NCBI RefSeq assembly: GCF_030295705.1
Contig: NZ_AP027274.1
Location: 496,001 to 560,000, forward strand
Reading direction: 5' to 3'
DNA from: Polynucleobacter sp. TUM22923
GTDB taxonomy: Bacteria > Pseudomonadota > Gammaproteobacteria > Burkholderiales > Burkholderiaceae
DNA: 64,000 bases
The notes beneath the pieces are model-generated. The model worked only from the letters and a program-made list of their open reading frames with translations. It did not search any database and had not been told where the DNA came from. This document shows positions 17,181 to 25,509 of this stretch, piece after piece (the first letter of the stretch is position 1; every line of letters starts with the position of its first letter). The position numbers and the translations under genes are program-made.

Positions 17181-17912
17181 ATGGAGAAGTTACCTTTATA
17201 TAAGACGCTGGCCAATACGCTTGGCCAGCGAATTTATGACGGTGATTGGCCCGTCGGAACTAATCTACCCTCTGAGACATCCCTTTGTACGCGTTTTAAG
17301 GCTAGTCGTCATACCTTAAGACATGCTCTTCAAACGCTTGAGACAGATGGCCTCGTCTTGAGAAGGCAGGGGGCTGCCACTCAGGTGATTTCAAGGCAAA
17401 AGCAGAGACGCTTTACCCAGAGCTTTAATTCTCCAATTGATATTTTGAGTTATCCCAGAAATACCTATCGGGTGAATCTGGTAGAGGAGTTTATTGAGCT
17501 AGATAAACCCATGAGTGATTTGATTGGTAGCTCAGTTGGCTCATCCTGGTATCACATTGGTGGTATTCGAAAGCAGCACGATACAGAGCAGACGATTGCT
17601 TGGACTGATATTTATATTCTCCCGCAATTTGCCTCTTTGACATCTGATCCAGAGCATACACAAGTGATGGTTTTTGAGCAGATTGAAAAAAAGTATGGCA
17701 CCCGTATTGTCCGTGCAGAAGTAGATGTGTCTGCTGTTAGCGCCTCCCCTTTAATTGCAAAGCGCTTAGATTTGAAACCCCATGCATCTTGCTTAGTTAT
17801 TACAAGACGCTATTTTGATGCTCAAGATAAATTGTTTGAAGTCACCTTTACCTATCACCCAGAAAATAAATATGTTTACAGCATGGAATTTAAAAGTAGT
17901 TCTAGTGCTTAA
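17181..17912 (+). CDS. GntR-family regulator with UTRA domain (HutC type)
   Basis: 243 residues. The N-terminal winged helix (about 8-72) contains IYDGDWPVGTNLPSETSLC and SRHTLRHALQTLETDGLVLRR in the expected order (recognition helix near residues 40-60). A UTRA ligand-binding domain fills residues ~90-235 and ends in YHPENKYVYSMEF. HutC-type GntR proteins are usually repressors released by a pathway metabolite or small carboxylate. It sits between the lactonase and the Ldh-family gene, in the middle of the island, and is likely its local regulator. Confidence 0.9.
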   Translation: MEKLPLYKTLANTLGQRIYDGDWPVGTNLPSETSLCTRFKASRHTLRHALQTLETDGLVLRRQGAATQVISRQKQRRFTQSFNSPIDILSYPRNTYRVNLVEEFIELDKPMSDLIGSSVGSSWYHIGGIRKQHDTEQTIAWTDIYILPQFASLTSDPEHTQVMVFEQIEKKYGTRIVRAEVDVSAVSASPLIAKRLDLKPHASCLVITRRYFDAQDKLFEVTFTYHPENKYVYSMEFKSSSSA

Positions 17913-17930
17913 TTTAAAAGGTTAACTCTG

Positions 17931-18980
17931 ATGCAATACTTGTCTATATCTGATTCCGAAAATTTCATTGCCAATGCGCTTCAGGCAGTTAATGTTCCCA
18001 GTGCTGATGCCAGAGTGGTTGCGCAGCTAATGGTGCAGTCTGACTTAGCGGGTGCAGATGGGCATGGCCTGTTTCGCCTACCGGCTTATATTAAGAGAAT
18101 TCGTGCGGGGGGCATCAATCTTCATCCAAATATTCATATTGAACGAGATCAGGGCGCAACTGCATTAGTTAATGGCGACAACGCCTTGGGCCATCTTGTA
18201 ATGAATAAGGCCGTAGAAATTGCTCTCGAGAAAGTTAAAAAGCATAGCGTTTGCTGGGTAGGGAGTCATTACGGCAATCACTCTGGTGCCGCTTCTGTCT
18301 ATGTTAGAAAACTAGCGGAGAAAGGTTACATCGGCATTTACATGGCAGTAGGCAATGCCAATCACATGGCCCCTTGGGGTGGTATCGATTTATTGCTATC
18401 TACTAATCCTATCGCAATTGCCGTTCCCGCGGGCAATAGCCCAATAGTGTTGTTAGATATAGCAACGACTGTTGCAGCTTACGGAAAAGTGAAGCTTGCT
18501 GCGCAAAAGGGAGAGTCCATTCCAGACGGCTGGATGATCGATCGCAAGGGCCAGCCTTTAACTGATCCCCAGAGATCTGGAGAAGGCTCATTACTCCCGA
18601 TCGGCGGCTATAAGGGCTATGGCTTAGCAGTAATGATTGGTTTATTGGCTGGAACATTAAATAATGCGGCGGTAGGCAAAGATACCGTTGACTTTAATGC
18701 ACATCACGACTTGATTACCAATACCGGTCAAACCATCATTGCGGTTGACCCCACCGCTTTTGGGGATCAAGAGCAATTTATTCAGAGAGTGATTACCCTA
18801 GTAGAGGATTTGAAGAATTCATCTAAGCTACCAGGAGTAAATCAAATTCGCGTACCAGGTGAGGGTGCTGCGAAGACGATGACAGAGAGAATGCTGACTG
18901 GCATTCCGATCTCAAATCAACTGTTAGATGCATTAAATGCTTGCGCTAAGGAGTGCGGCATTGCAACTTTAGATTTATAA
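17931..18980 (+). CDS. Malate/L-lactate dehydrogenase-family (Ldh_2) oxidoreductase
   Basis: 349 residues. Family landmarks are the early DLAGADGHGLFRLPAYIKRI (residues ~38-57), the central VGSHYGNHSGAASVYVRKL and STNPIAIAVPAG. The catalytic-loop region reads LPIGGYKGYGLAVMIGLLAG. This NAD(P)-dependent family includes YiaK (2,3-diketo-L-gulonate reductase), ureidoglycolate dehydrogenase, sulfolactate and malate dehydrogenases. The known substrates are 2-hydroxy/2-keto acids, which suits the island. It starts 18 bases after the regulator gene and is followed closely by the second Bug gene. Confidence 0.9.
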   Translation: MQYLSISDSENFIANALQAVNVPSADARVVAQLMVQSDLAGADGHGLFRLPAYIKRIRAGGINLHPNIHIERDQGATALVNGDNALGHLVMNKAVEIALEKVKKHSVCWVGSHYGNHSGAASVYVRKLAEKGYIGIYMAVGNANHMAPWGGIDLLLSTNPIAIAVPAGNSPIVLLDIATTVAAYGKVKLAAQKGESIPDGWMIDRKGQPLTDPQRSGEGSLLPIGGYKGYGLAVMIGLLAGTLNNAAVGKDTVDFNAHHDLITNTGQTIIAVDPTAFGDQEQFIQRVITLVEDLKNSSKLPGVNQIRVPGEGAAKTMTERMLTGIPISNQLLDALNACAKECGIATLDL

Positions 18981-19000
18981 AATTTACCGGAGGAGACAAA

Positions 19001-19972
19001 ATGATTAATCATTCAATAAAAAAAATAATACTAAGTGCATTTGCATTACCGCTCATCATAGGGTCAGCAGTTGCTGCCTACCCAGATAAGCCAATCAAGA
19101 TGTTAATTGGTTATGCGCCAGGTAGCTCAACTGACATTGTGGGAAGAATGATTGCCAATGATTTGAGCTTAGCCTTGAAGCAGCCGGTGATTGTTGAAAA
19201 TAGAGGGGGTGCCGCAGGGACGATAGCAGCAGACGCTGAAGCCAAAAGCCCTCCCGATGGCTACACCATTCTCTTTGCTCAAAATGGTCTGGCAATTAAT
19301 GTGGCGGCAAATCCTAAGCTACCATTTAATGGTCAGAAGGATTTACTCCCAGTTGTGGGGGTTGCCGCTACTCCACACATATTAATTGTGGGTAATAATT
19401 CAAAAGCCAAGACGGTAGCAGACTTACTGATGATGCTCAAAGCAGATCCAGGGAAGCTGAGTTTCGGATCTTCGGGCATCGGTAATTCAGATCACATGGC
19501 TGGAGAGTTATTTCTAGCCACCACAGGTACCCAAGCAATTCATATTCCATACAAGGGTGGATCACCTGCTGCTACTGATTTGGTAGGCGGTCAGATTGAT
19601 TTTTATTTTGCTGGCATGCCCGTTGGTTTACCGCTATACAAAGGGGACAAGGCAAAAGCACTGGCTGTTACGGGTAAAAACCGCTTTAGCGGTGCCCCTG
19701 AGCTCGTTACCATGCAAGAGGCGGGTATCAAGGGTTATGAAATGGCATTGTGGCAGGGTATGTTCGTCCCCGCTGGGACTCCTCCTGCAATTATTAGCGT
19801 CTTGAGCAGTACCGTTCTCAAAATTCTGGAAACACCTGAAATGAAAGATCGGTTTATTAAAGCGGGTGTTCAAATTGCTCCTATGAACACGCTTCAATTT
19901 ACTGATTTATATCTCTCTGATATTGCGAGATGGAAAGTAGTGATTGAGAAGGCAAAGATTAAATTAGACTAG
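19001..19972 (+). CDS. Bug/TctC-family periplasmic binding protein 2
   Basis: 323 residues. The start at ATG 19001 is set by a strong ribosome site GGAGGAGACAAA; an in-frame upstream start at 18953 lies inside the preceding gene and is rejected. A signal peptide is followed by AYPDKPIKMLIGYAPGSSTD, ENRGGAAGTIAADAEA and FGSSGIGNSDHMAGELF, the usual Bug landmarks. It closes the plus-strand unit lactonase-regulator-Ldh-Bug and ends before a strong terminator. The ligand is not known; with binding protein 1 it suggests two related substrates enter through one shared TctAB pair encoded elsewhere. Confidence 0.92.
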   Translation: MINHSIKKIILSAFALPLIIGSAVAAYPDKPIKMLIGYAPGSSTDIVGRMIANDLSLALKQPVIVENRGGAAGTIAADAEAKSPPDGYTILFAQNGLAINVAANPKLPFNGQKDLLPVVGVAATPHILIVGNNSKAKTVADLLMMLKADPGKLSFGSSGIGNSDHMAGELFLATTGTQAIHIPYKGGSPAATDLVGGQIDFYFAGMPVGLPLYKGDKAKALAVTGKNRFSGAPELVTMQEAGIKGYEMALWQGMFVPAGTPPAIISVLSSTVLKILETPEMKDRFIKAGVQIAPMNTLQFTDLYLSDIARWKVVIEKAKIKLD

Positions 19973-20013
19973 ATTGGATCTCGACTGATCCAGCTTTATT
20001 AAGTATTGCGACG

Positions 20014-20043
20014 GGAGTGCACATCAGTGCACTCCTTTTTTTT
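20014..20043 (+). terminator. Intrinsic terminator closing the catabolic island
   Basis: GGAGTGCAC-ATCA-GTGCACTCC forms a perfect 9-bp stem with a 4-base loop, followed by eight or more T residues. It lies 41 bases after the second Bug gene stop and ends the plus-strand unit; the pirin gene is on the other strand immediately after. Confidence 0.93.
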
Positions 20044-20051
20044 GAGATAAG

Positions 20052-20753
20052 TTACCGACTCAAATCAAAAACAAGTACTTCGGCATCAACGCCGTTGCAA
20101 AGGTCTAGCTGACTCTCATTTTCTATGAGAAGTGCATCTCCAGCCTCTAGGGCAACATGATTCACACTTAGGACGCCTTTGATAAGGTGGACATAGGCTT
20201 TACGCTGTGGATTAAGATGGAATGTTTCAGATTGTGCGCCATTAAATAGGCCTAAATAAATACGGGCATCGGCATGTATTTTGACGGCATTATGAAGTCC
20301 TTCTGGCGATGCAACTAAGCATAAGGCGCCTTCTTTACTTGCAGCAGGAATAGATTTCTGCTCATAGCCAGGCTCAATTTCAAGCGCATTAGGTTCAATC
20401 CAAATTTGTAAAAAATGGGTGGTTTGATCTTGTGCGTGATTAAATTCGCTATGAGTTACGCCGCTTCCAGCGCTCATGCGCTGAATATCGCCTGGAGGTA
20501 TGCTTTCTACATTGCCCATATCGTCTTCGTGCGCCAGGTTGCCGGAAAGAACGTAGCTAATAATTTCCATATTTCGATGGCTATGCTTGCCAAAGCCCAT
20601 ACCTGCAGCCACCCGATCTTCATTAATGACTCTGAGGTTGCCCCAGCCCATAAATTTTGGGTGATGATAGCCAGCAAAGGAGAAGGAATGGAAGCTTTTA
20701 AGCCATCCGTGATCAGCATAACCACGGTCTTGGGATTTTCTGAGGGTAAGCAT
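20052..20753 (-). CDS. Pirin family protein (cupin)
   Basis: 233 residues from ATG at 20753. A longer in-frame start at 21038 would add 95 residues antisense to the TAXI gene and is rejected. The beginning LRKSQDRGYADHGWLKSFHSFSFA and the run FGKHSHRNMEIISYVLSG (near residues 50-70) carry the His/Glu metal ligands of pirins, and SAGSGVTHSEFN supplies the second half of the metal motif (shown in pieces). Pirins are bicupins with Fe; some are quercetinases, others are redox-sensing regulators. No partner gene is adjacent. Confidence 0.92.
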   Translation of the reverse strand: MLTLRKSQDRGYADHGWLKSFHSFSFAGYHHPKFMGWGNLRVINEDRVAAGMGFGKHSHRNMEIISYVLSGNLAHEDDMGNVESIPPGDIQRMSAGSGVTHSEFNHAQDQTTHFLQIWIEPNALEIEPGYEQKSIPAASKEGALCLVASPEGLHNAVKIHADARIYLGLFNGAQSETFHLNPQRKAYVHLIKGVLSVNHVALEAGDALLIENESQLDLCNGVDAEVLVFDLSR

Positions 20754-20792
20754 AAATAACACTCTTTTCAAAAAAGGGATAAGCCCATTATC

Positions 20793-22232
20793 ATGGGTTC
20801 TGACCCTACGGATAACCAGGCTTTTATGGCAAGCATCAAGCAAGATATTAAAGAAACCTTTCTTGGCCTCTATGAGACTGCCCATGATAGATGGAATGAC
20901 TTTATTCAATTTCTGATGGAGGCTTGGCCACTGCTGGTTTCCCTTTTGATTATTTTGACAGGGGTGTGGCTGTATGCAGATCCCCCGCCTCCAAGGCATG
21001 TCATGATGGCCACCGGTGCCCCCGGGAGCTCTTATCATGATCTGGGAAAAAAATACGCTGAATTCTTCGCAAAAAAAGGGATTACTCTAGAGCTGGTCCA
21101 AACAAAAGGATCGCAAGAGGATATGGTGCGTTTAGCCAATCGTAAGGATCCTATTCAGGCGGCTTTTGTGCAGGCCGGGGTAGATATTCCTGAGGGTGTA
21201 AGCGGGATTGAATCCTTAGGGGCGATTAACTATGAGCCAATTTGGTTTTTCTACCGCGGACCCGAGTTGCGGGGGCATGACTTCCAGGCCTACCAAGCAC
21301 AATTCAAATTTTTTCACCAGGCCAGGATTTCAATGGGGGAGAAGGGGAGCGGTACCTATGTACAGGCAAGCAAAATCCTTCAAGTTAATGGCATTGGGGA
21401 AGGTCAAAAATTTGTTCATCTTCCACTTGCGCAATCTGTTGCTGCCTTAAAAAATGGTCAGATCGATGGTGCATTTATCGTAGATGCTTATGATGGCCCA
21501 AGTGTGCAGGCAATATTAGAGGACCCTAACATTCATTTGGCTGCCTTTGAGCGGGCTGAAGCCTATGCTCGCCTATTGCCTTATCTGCAGATTTTAAATG
21601 TACCGACTGGTGCATTTAGTCTCGTTCGCAACTATCCTGATTTTGATATGAAACTGATGTCAACGACTACCAATTTATTGATTGATAGCAATATGCATCC
21701 GGCAATTCAGTTTCTCTTCTTAGAAGCGGCACGCAAAATCAATGGCAAATCTACTTTTTTTGCAAAAAGTGGTCAATTTCCTTCATTTGAAAATCCCCTG
21801 TTTCCAGAAAGCGCAGTAGCATTGCACTTTGAGAAAAATGGCTCCCCCTTATTGATGACTTACCTCCCTTTTTGGGTGGCTGAATTAATTAATCGCCTTA
21901 CATTTGTTTTACTGCCATTTTTAGCTATCGCCTATCCCGTATTACTCACTTTGCCCGGCTATCGTGATAAACGTATTCGCCGAAAAATTAATAGGCTGTA
22001 CGGAATGCTAAGAGAATATGAGCAAGAGCTAACTCAAAGCTTTGACTCTGTGGATCAAGACGGGTATCTGAAGAAGTTAGACTTATTGGAATATGAGGCC
22101 TTGCAATTAAATATCCCAAAGGCAGTCTCGAGTGACTATTACGCCTTGCGAACGAGTATTGACTATGTTCGTAGTTGCCTCAATCGAGGTATTCGCCCGT
22201 ATCAGATTCAAGAGGAAGCCGTATGCCTTTGA
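20793..22232 (+). CDS. TAXI-family TRAP solute-binding protein with membrane anchors
   Basis: 479 residues. One membrane helix at about 44-62 (WPLLVSLLIILTGVWLYA) is followed by a TAXI binding domain with MMATGAPGSSYHDLGKKYAEFF and MGEKGSGTYVQASKIL. A second hydrophobic helix lies near 364-390, then a cytoplasmic-looking charged tail with RRKINRLYGMLREYEQEL. Unlike soluble TAXI proteins it appears membrane-anchored at both ends of the binding domain, with no TRAP permease nearby, so a sensing or assembly role is possible. An internal start at 20826 is also plausible. Confidence 0.8.
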   Translation: MGSDPTDNQAFMASIKQDIKETFLGLYETAHDRWNDFIQFLMEAWPLLVSLLIILTGVWLYADPPPPRHVMMATGAPGSSYHDLGKKYAEFFAKKGITLELVQTKGSQEDMVRLANRKDPIQAAFVQAGVDIPEGVSGIESLGAINYEPIWFFYRGPELRGHDFQAYQAQFKFFHQARISMGEKGSGTYVQASKILQVNGIGEGQKFVHLPLAQSVAALKNGQIDGAFIVDAYDGPSVQAILEDPNIHLAAFERAEAYARLLPYLQILNVPTGAFSLVRNYPDFDMKLMSTTTNLLIDSNMHPAIQFLFLEAARKINGKSTFFAKSGQFPSFENPLFPESAVALHFEKNGSPLLMTYLPFWVAELINRLTFVLLPFLAIAYPVLLTLPGYRDKRIRRKINRLYGMLREYEQELTQSFDSVDQDGYLKKLDLLEYEALQLNIPKAVSSDYYALRTSIDYVRSCLNRGIRPYQIQEEAVCL

Positions 22233-22289
22233 GCCAACTCATGCATCTTATTTCTACTAACGACACTGTGCACTAAAGACTGAAAACCT

Positions 22290-23645
22290 ATGAAATCATA
22301 TGATCATCCTTTGAGAAAGCAATTACACGAAGAGGTGCATGCGCGTCCCCCGATTGCACTATGGCCTAACGAGCGGGTTCTGTCCCAATCCTTTTTGCTT
22401 GATGCGAACTCTCGTCAGACACAAATTCAATGGATTCAGAAGTTGAGTGCCGCTCTAGGGATTTCGAATGACCTTGAGCAGGACCATTCTTTCAAGATGT
22501 TAAGTCTAGCTTCAGAGCCGGAGAGGGTGCTCATTAAGTGGGAGCTTCATGGGGAGTTCGCAACTATTGCGGCGATTGTTCATAACCCAGTCAAGATCAT
22601 CAAACCGTTGCTAGAGTCACGTCTCGAGCTTGAGCAAGAGCTTGACACTCTTTTTAAAGCGCTAGGCTGCCCCAAAATTGTAGAGGCGGGTGGAGAGAGA
22701 ATTTCTGCGCTCGATCTTGTCTTTGAGCAGCGACCTTTATTTGAGGATGCCTTAGAAGTTTCGACTATTTTTAATGGTAATACTGTTTTGGGTGCCTATA
22801 TTTTGGCGGGTAAGGCGGCTCAATTGTGGACGGATTTACGGTTGGATGTCGATGGCTATATTTCTTATTTCATTCCACATGATTCGCTGGGGTCTCGACA
22901 GGTGGGACGAGTAGCTAGAGCGCTTGCAGAGGCAGAAACTTACCGAATGGCAGCTATGCTAGCCTTTCCGGTCGCCAAAAGTCTTTCTCTTCCATTGAGG
23001 GGCGCTGAGTCTGAGTTATCCGAACTATCTCAGCTTATTGCCAAACTGCAAACAGAGCCAGGTATTCAGACTGAAAAAGATGGAAAGTTTTTAGGCGAAC
23101 TTTCTGGGCTTGCCTCAAGAGCGGAGCAGTGGATTTCAGGCTATGGCTTACGCTTTACTGCTGCTGAGGCTTATAGTCAATTACTCAATAAAAATTTATT
23201 GGAACTCGCCGAATCACCAATTCCGGGCGTGCAATCACTCTCTGAATTTATGGATAGGCGTTTTCAGCCAGCAATGGGGACTTGTATTTGGACGCAACGT
23301 AGACTCAAGGAATTGTCTGATCGCATCTCTAGAACAACTCAAACCTTAAGAACTCGAATTGAATTCGTCAATGAAGAGCAAACCCAGAAGTTATTGGCCA
23401 GCATGGACCAGCGTGCCCGACTACAGTTGCGCTTACAGCAAACTGTAGAAAGCTTATCTGTTTTGGTGCTGACCTATTATGCAGTCAGTTTGCTGGCCTA
23501 TATGGCTAAGGGTGGCAAGGAGGCCGGTTGGGATATTCATCCTGAAATCGTTGCCGCCGTTGCCGCTCCAGTGGTGGCTATTATTTTCTTTTTGATCAGC
23601 AGGTATAGGCGTAACCGAATTCTGACGATCGTTAAATCTTCTTAA
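22290..23645 (+). CDS. DUF3422 family membrane protein
   Basis: 451 residues. The opening HPLRKQLHEEVHARPP is the signature of the DUF3422 family. A long soluble part with amphipathic helices and several Arg-rich coils (LRTRIEFVNEEQTQKLLAS) leads to two C-terminal membrane helices near 385-407 and 420-440. The role is not known. It lies 57 bases after the TAXI gene on the same strand and shares the same terminator, so the two may form one unit. Confidence 0.88.
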   Translation: MKSYDHPLRKQLHEEVHARPPIALWPNERVLSQSFLLDANSRQTQIQWIQKLSAALGISNDLEQDHSFKMLSLASEPERVLIKWELHGEFATIAAIVHNPVKIIKPLLESRLELEQELDTLFKALGCPKIVEAGGERISALDLVFEQRPLFEDALEVSTIFNGNTVLGAYILAGKAAQLWTDLRLDVDGYISYFIPHDSLGSRQVGRVARALAEAETYRMAAMLAFPVAKSLSLPLRGAESELSELSQLIAKLQTEPGIQTEKDGKFLGELSGLASRAEQWISGYGLRFTAAEAYSQLLNKNLLELAESPIPGVQSLSEFMDRRFQPAMGTCIWTQRRLKELSDRISRTTQTLRTRIEFVNEEQTQKLLASMDQRARLQLRLQQTVESLSVLVLTYYAVSLLAYMAKGGKEAGWDIHPEIVAAVAAPVVAIIFFLISRYRRNRILTIVKSS

Positions 23646-23650
23646 GCATT

Positions 23651-23676
23651 AAAAAAGAGGCCTAGGCCTCTTTTTT
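23651..23676. terminator. Bidirectional intrinsic terminator
   Basis: The 14-base perfect palindrome GAGGCCTAGGCCTC is flanked by six A on the left and six T on the right. It can thus end transcription of the DUF3422 gene on the plus strand and of the sulfide-dehydrogenase gene on the minus strand. Confidence 0.93.
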
Positions 23677-23704
23677 AATGGTCGTCTTATCCGCCCTATT
23701 CAGT

Positions 23705-24979
23705 CTACGCCAAGCTATCCGCCCAAATATTGCGAGCCCAACCCCATGCATAAATGCCTTCTAAGACAGACGGTGCTGGAGAAAGCCCTCCAGAGCCCGG
23801 AACTGTTTTAAACGTTTTCTCGGCAGCGTTGTATTGATGAACGCTTGCTACGTGAACCACATCACGCTCATTTACAAAGCTATAGCAAGTATTCGTTAGT
23901 ACTGGTGCAGGGTTTATCTCCCAAGCACTGAGCTCAGCAATAATTGCAGCAGCAGCTACTTTGGCATGCTGGTTAGCCATATGACCCGACTTAGGCATAG
24001 CAGGAGCGACTTGAATAGAGTCACCCAGTACGTGAATGTCTTTACGAGCAGTAGATTCAAAATTGAGGAAGTTGACATTGACCCAGCGGCCGTTGGAATT
24101 GGCTAGCCCTGTCTTGACTGCAATATCGCCAGCACTCATTGCGGGCAATAAGTTCAATACATCCCCTTTAATATCATCCTGAACTTCTAGTTTCACTGTC
24201 TTAGTCTTCGCATCCACTCCGACTACATTGTGCTTTGGTAGATATTCAATCATTCCAGGATATTGTTCTGCCCAAACTTTTTTGAATAATCCACCCTTAG
24301 ATGTCACATCTTGATTGGCATCAAGAATGAGAACTTTAGATTTTGCTTTGTGCTGCTTTAGATAATTAGCTACTTGGCAAGCACGTTCATATGGCCCAGG
24401 AGGGCATCGATAGGGCGCCTCAGGAATACTGATTACAAAGGTCCCACCATCACGCATTGCTGCAATCTGATTGTGTAGGGCAGCTGTTTCAGGACCTGCT
24501 TTCCAAGCCTGCAAAGTAACGCCATTCTTATTTGCCTGCGCTAGGCCTTCAATACTATCCATCATCAGTGATACACCAGGAGACACTACTACTTTGTCAT
24601 AGCGCAAAGTTTTTCCAGATGCAAGCTTGACGGTTTTTTTGTCTGCATCGATATTGGCAACACTATCTTGAATAATCTTAATTCCATGTCGCTTACTCAG
24701 GCCATCATATGGAGAAGTGATGTCAGCCATGGTTTTTGACCCACCTACAACTAAGTTAGACATGGGGCACGATACGAAAGAGGTGTTGGGCTCAATCAAG
24801 GTAACGCGAGCAGTGTTGTTAGATAGTAGGCGAAGGTACTTGGCAGCAGTTGCACCACCGTAACCGCCACCAATTACCAGAATCTCTGCTTTAGGAAGGT
24901 TTGCTCTAGCTTGACTAGAAAAGCCGGCCAGCAAACCGAGTGCGGCTGCACTTTGACCCATAAAATGTCGACGATCCAT
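23705..24979 (-). CDS. FccB/SoxF-type sulfide dehydrogenase flavoprotein
   Basis: 424 residues. A twin-arginine signal (DRRHFMGQSAAALGLLAGF) targets it folded to the periplasm. FAD binding is by VIGGGYGG (35-42). C192 in YRCPPGPYERAC and C365 in NTCYSF correspond to the redox disulfide of flavocytochrome c; C71 in VSCPMSN is also typical of the family. The C-terminal FCSD domain is present. Such proteins oxidise sulfide and pass electrons to a bound cytochrome c, here the gene just upstream (9-base gap). No other sox genes are in the window. Confidence 0.9.
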   Translation of the reverse strand: MDRRHFMGQSAAALGLLAGFSSQARANLPKAEILVIGGGYGGATAAKYLRLLSNNTARVTLIEPNTSFVSCPMSNLVVGGSKTMADITSPYDGLSKRHGIKIIQDSVANIDADKKTVKLASGKTLRYDKVVVSPGVSLMMDSIEGLAQANKNGVTLQAWKAGPETAALHNQIAAMRDGGTFVISIPEAPYRCPPGPYERACQVANYLKQHKAKSKVLILDANQDVTSKGGLFKKVWAEQYPGMIEYLPKHNVVGVDAKTKTVKLEVQDDIKGDVLNLLPAMSAGDIAVKTGLANSNGRWVNVNFLNFESTARKDIHVLGDSIQVAPAMPKSGHMANQHAKVAAAAIIAELSAWEINPAPVLTNTCYSFVNERDVVHVASVHQYNAAEKTFKTVPGSGGLSPAPSVLEGIYAWGWARNIWADSLA

Positions 24980-24988
24980 ACTGCCTCC

Positions 24989-25318
24989 TTATTGTTTTTT
25001 GCCAAGTTGATTGGCAATAGTGATGAGCTGTTCGTCGGTGTAGCCCTTAGCTAACTGGGGCATGATAGTTCCCTCTAGCGCGCCAGACTTGTAGGCATTT
25101 AATTTAGCCAGCATTTGCTCGCTGGTAAGTTGGTTGATGAGTGGCATGCCACCATCAACAACGCCTTTACCATCGGTGCCATGGCAATTGGCGCAGGTTG
25201 CTGCCAATCCTCGTTTATAGAGTTGATCTGCGTTTTGAGTCATGCCTGGCAGACTCCATTGACTTAAGCCAATAAAGGCGCCAGTCACTAATATGGGTTT
25301 TAAATACTTGATGCGCAT
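24989..25318 (-). CDS. Monohaem cytochrome c, FccA/SoxE-like subunit
   Basis: 109 residues from the ATG at 25318, chosen because GGAG stands 9 bases before it; the outer ATG at 25333 would put that ribosome site inside the gene. A signal peptide is followed by one haem site CANCH (C42-H46), with M86 in TIMPQLAKG as sixth ligand. It precedes the flavoprotein gene by 9 bases on the same strand, so the pair should form a flavocytochrome c sulfide dehydrogenase in the periplasm. Confidence 0.9.
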   Translation of the reverse strand: MRIKYLKPILVTGAFIGLSQWSLPGMTQNADQLYKRGLAATCANCHGTDGKGVVDGGMPLINQLTSEQMLAKLNAYKSGALEGTIMPQLAKGYTDEQLITIANQLGKKQ

Positions 25319-25509
25319 AGAAAGAATCTCCATTGAACTAGGGCCTGTTTTAAAGGTTTTACTTAACTAGCTTGATCTTAGTCGGATGCTGCCGATATTA
25401 GTAGTTTTACTTAGATTGATTGTGAATAAGCTTAGATTAATTGTTGCTATTCAAGGGGCTAGGTAGTGGCACTTTAAGGAGTTTTTCTTAAGCCCTATAA
25501 ACTAGCTAT

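Noticed and set aside
20754..21038. N-terminal extension of the pirin gene
   Set aside because: The extra 95 residues are antisense to the TAXI gene and resemble no pirin; the ATG at 20753 fits the family length.
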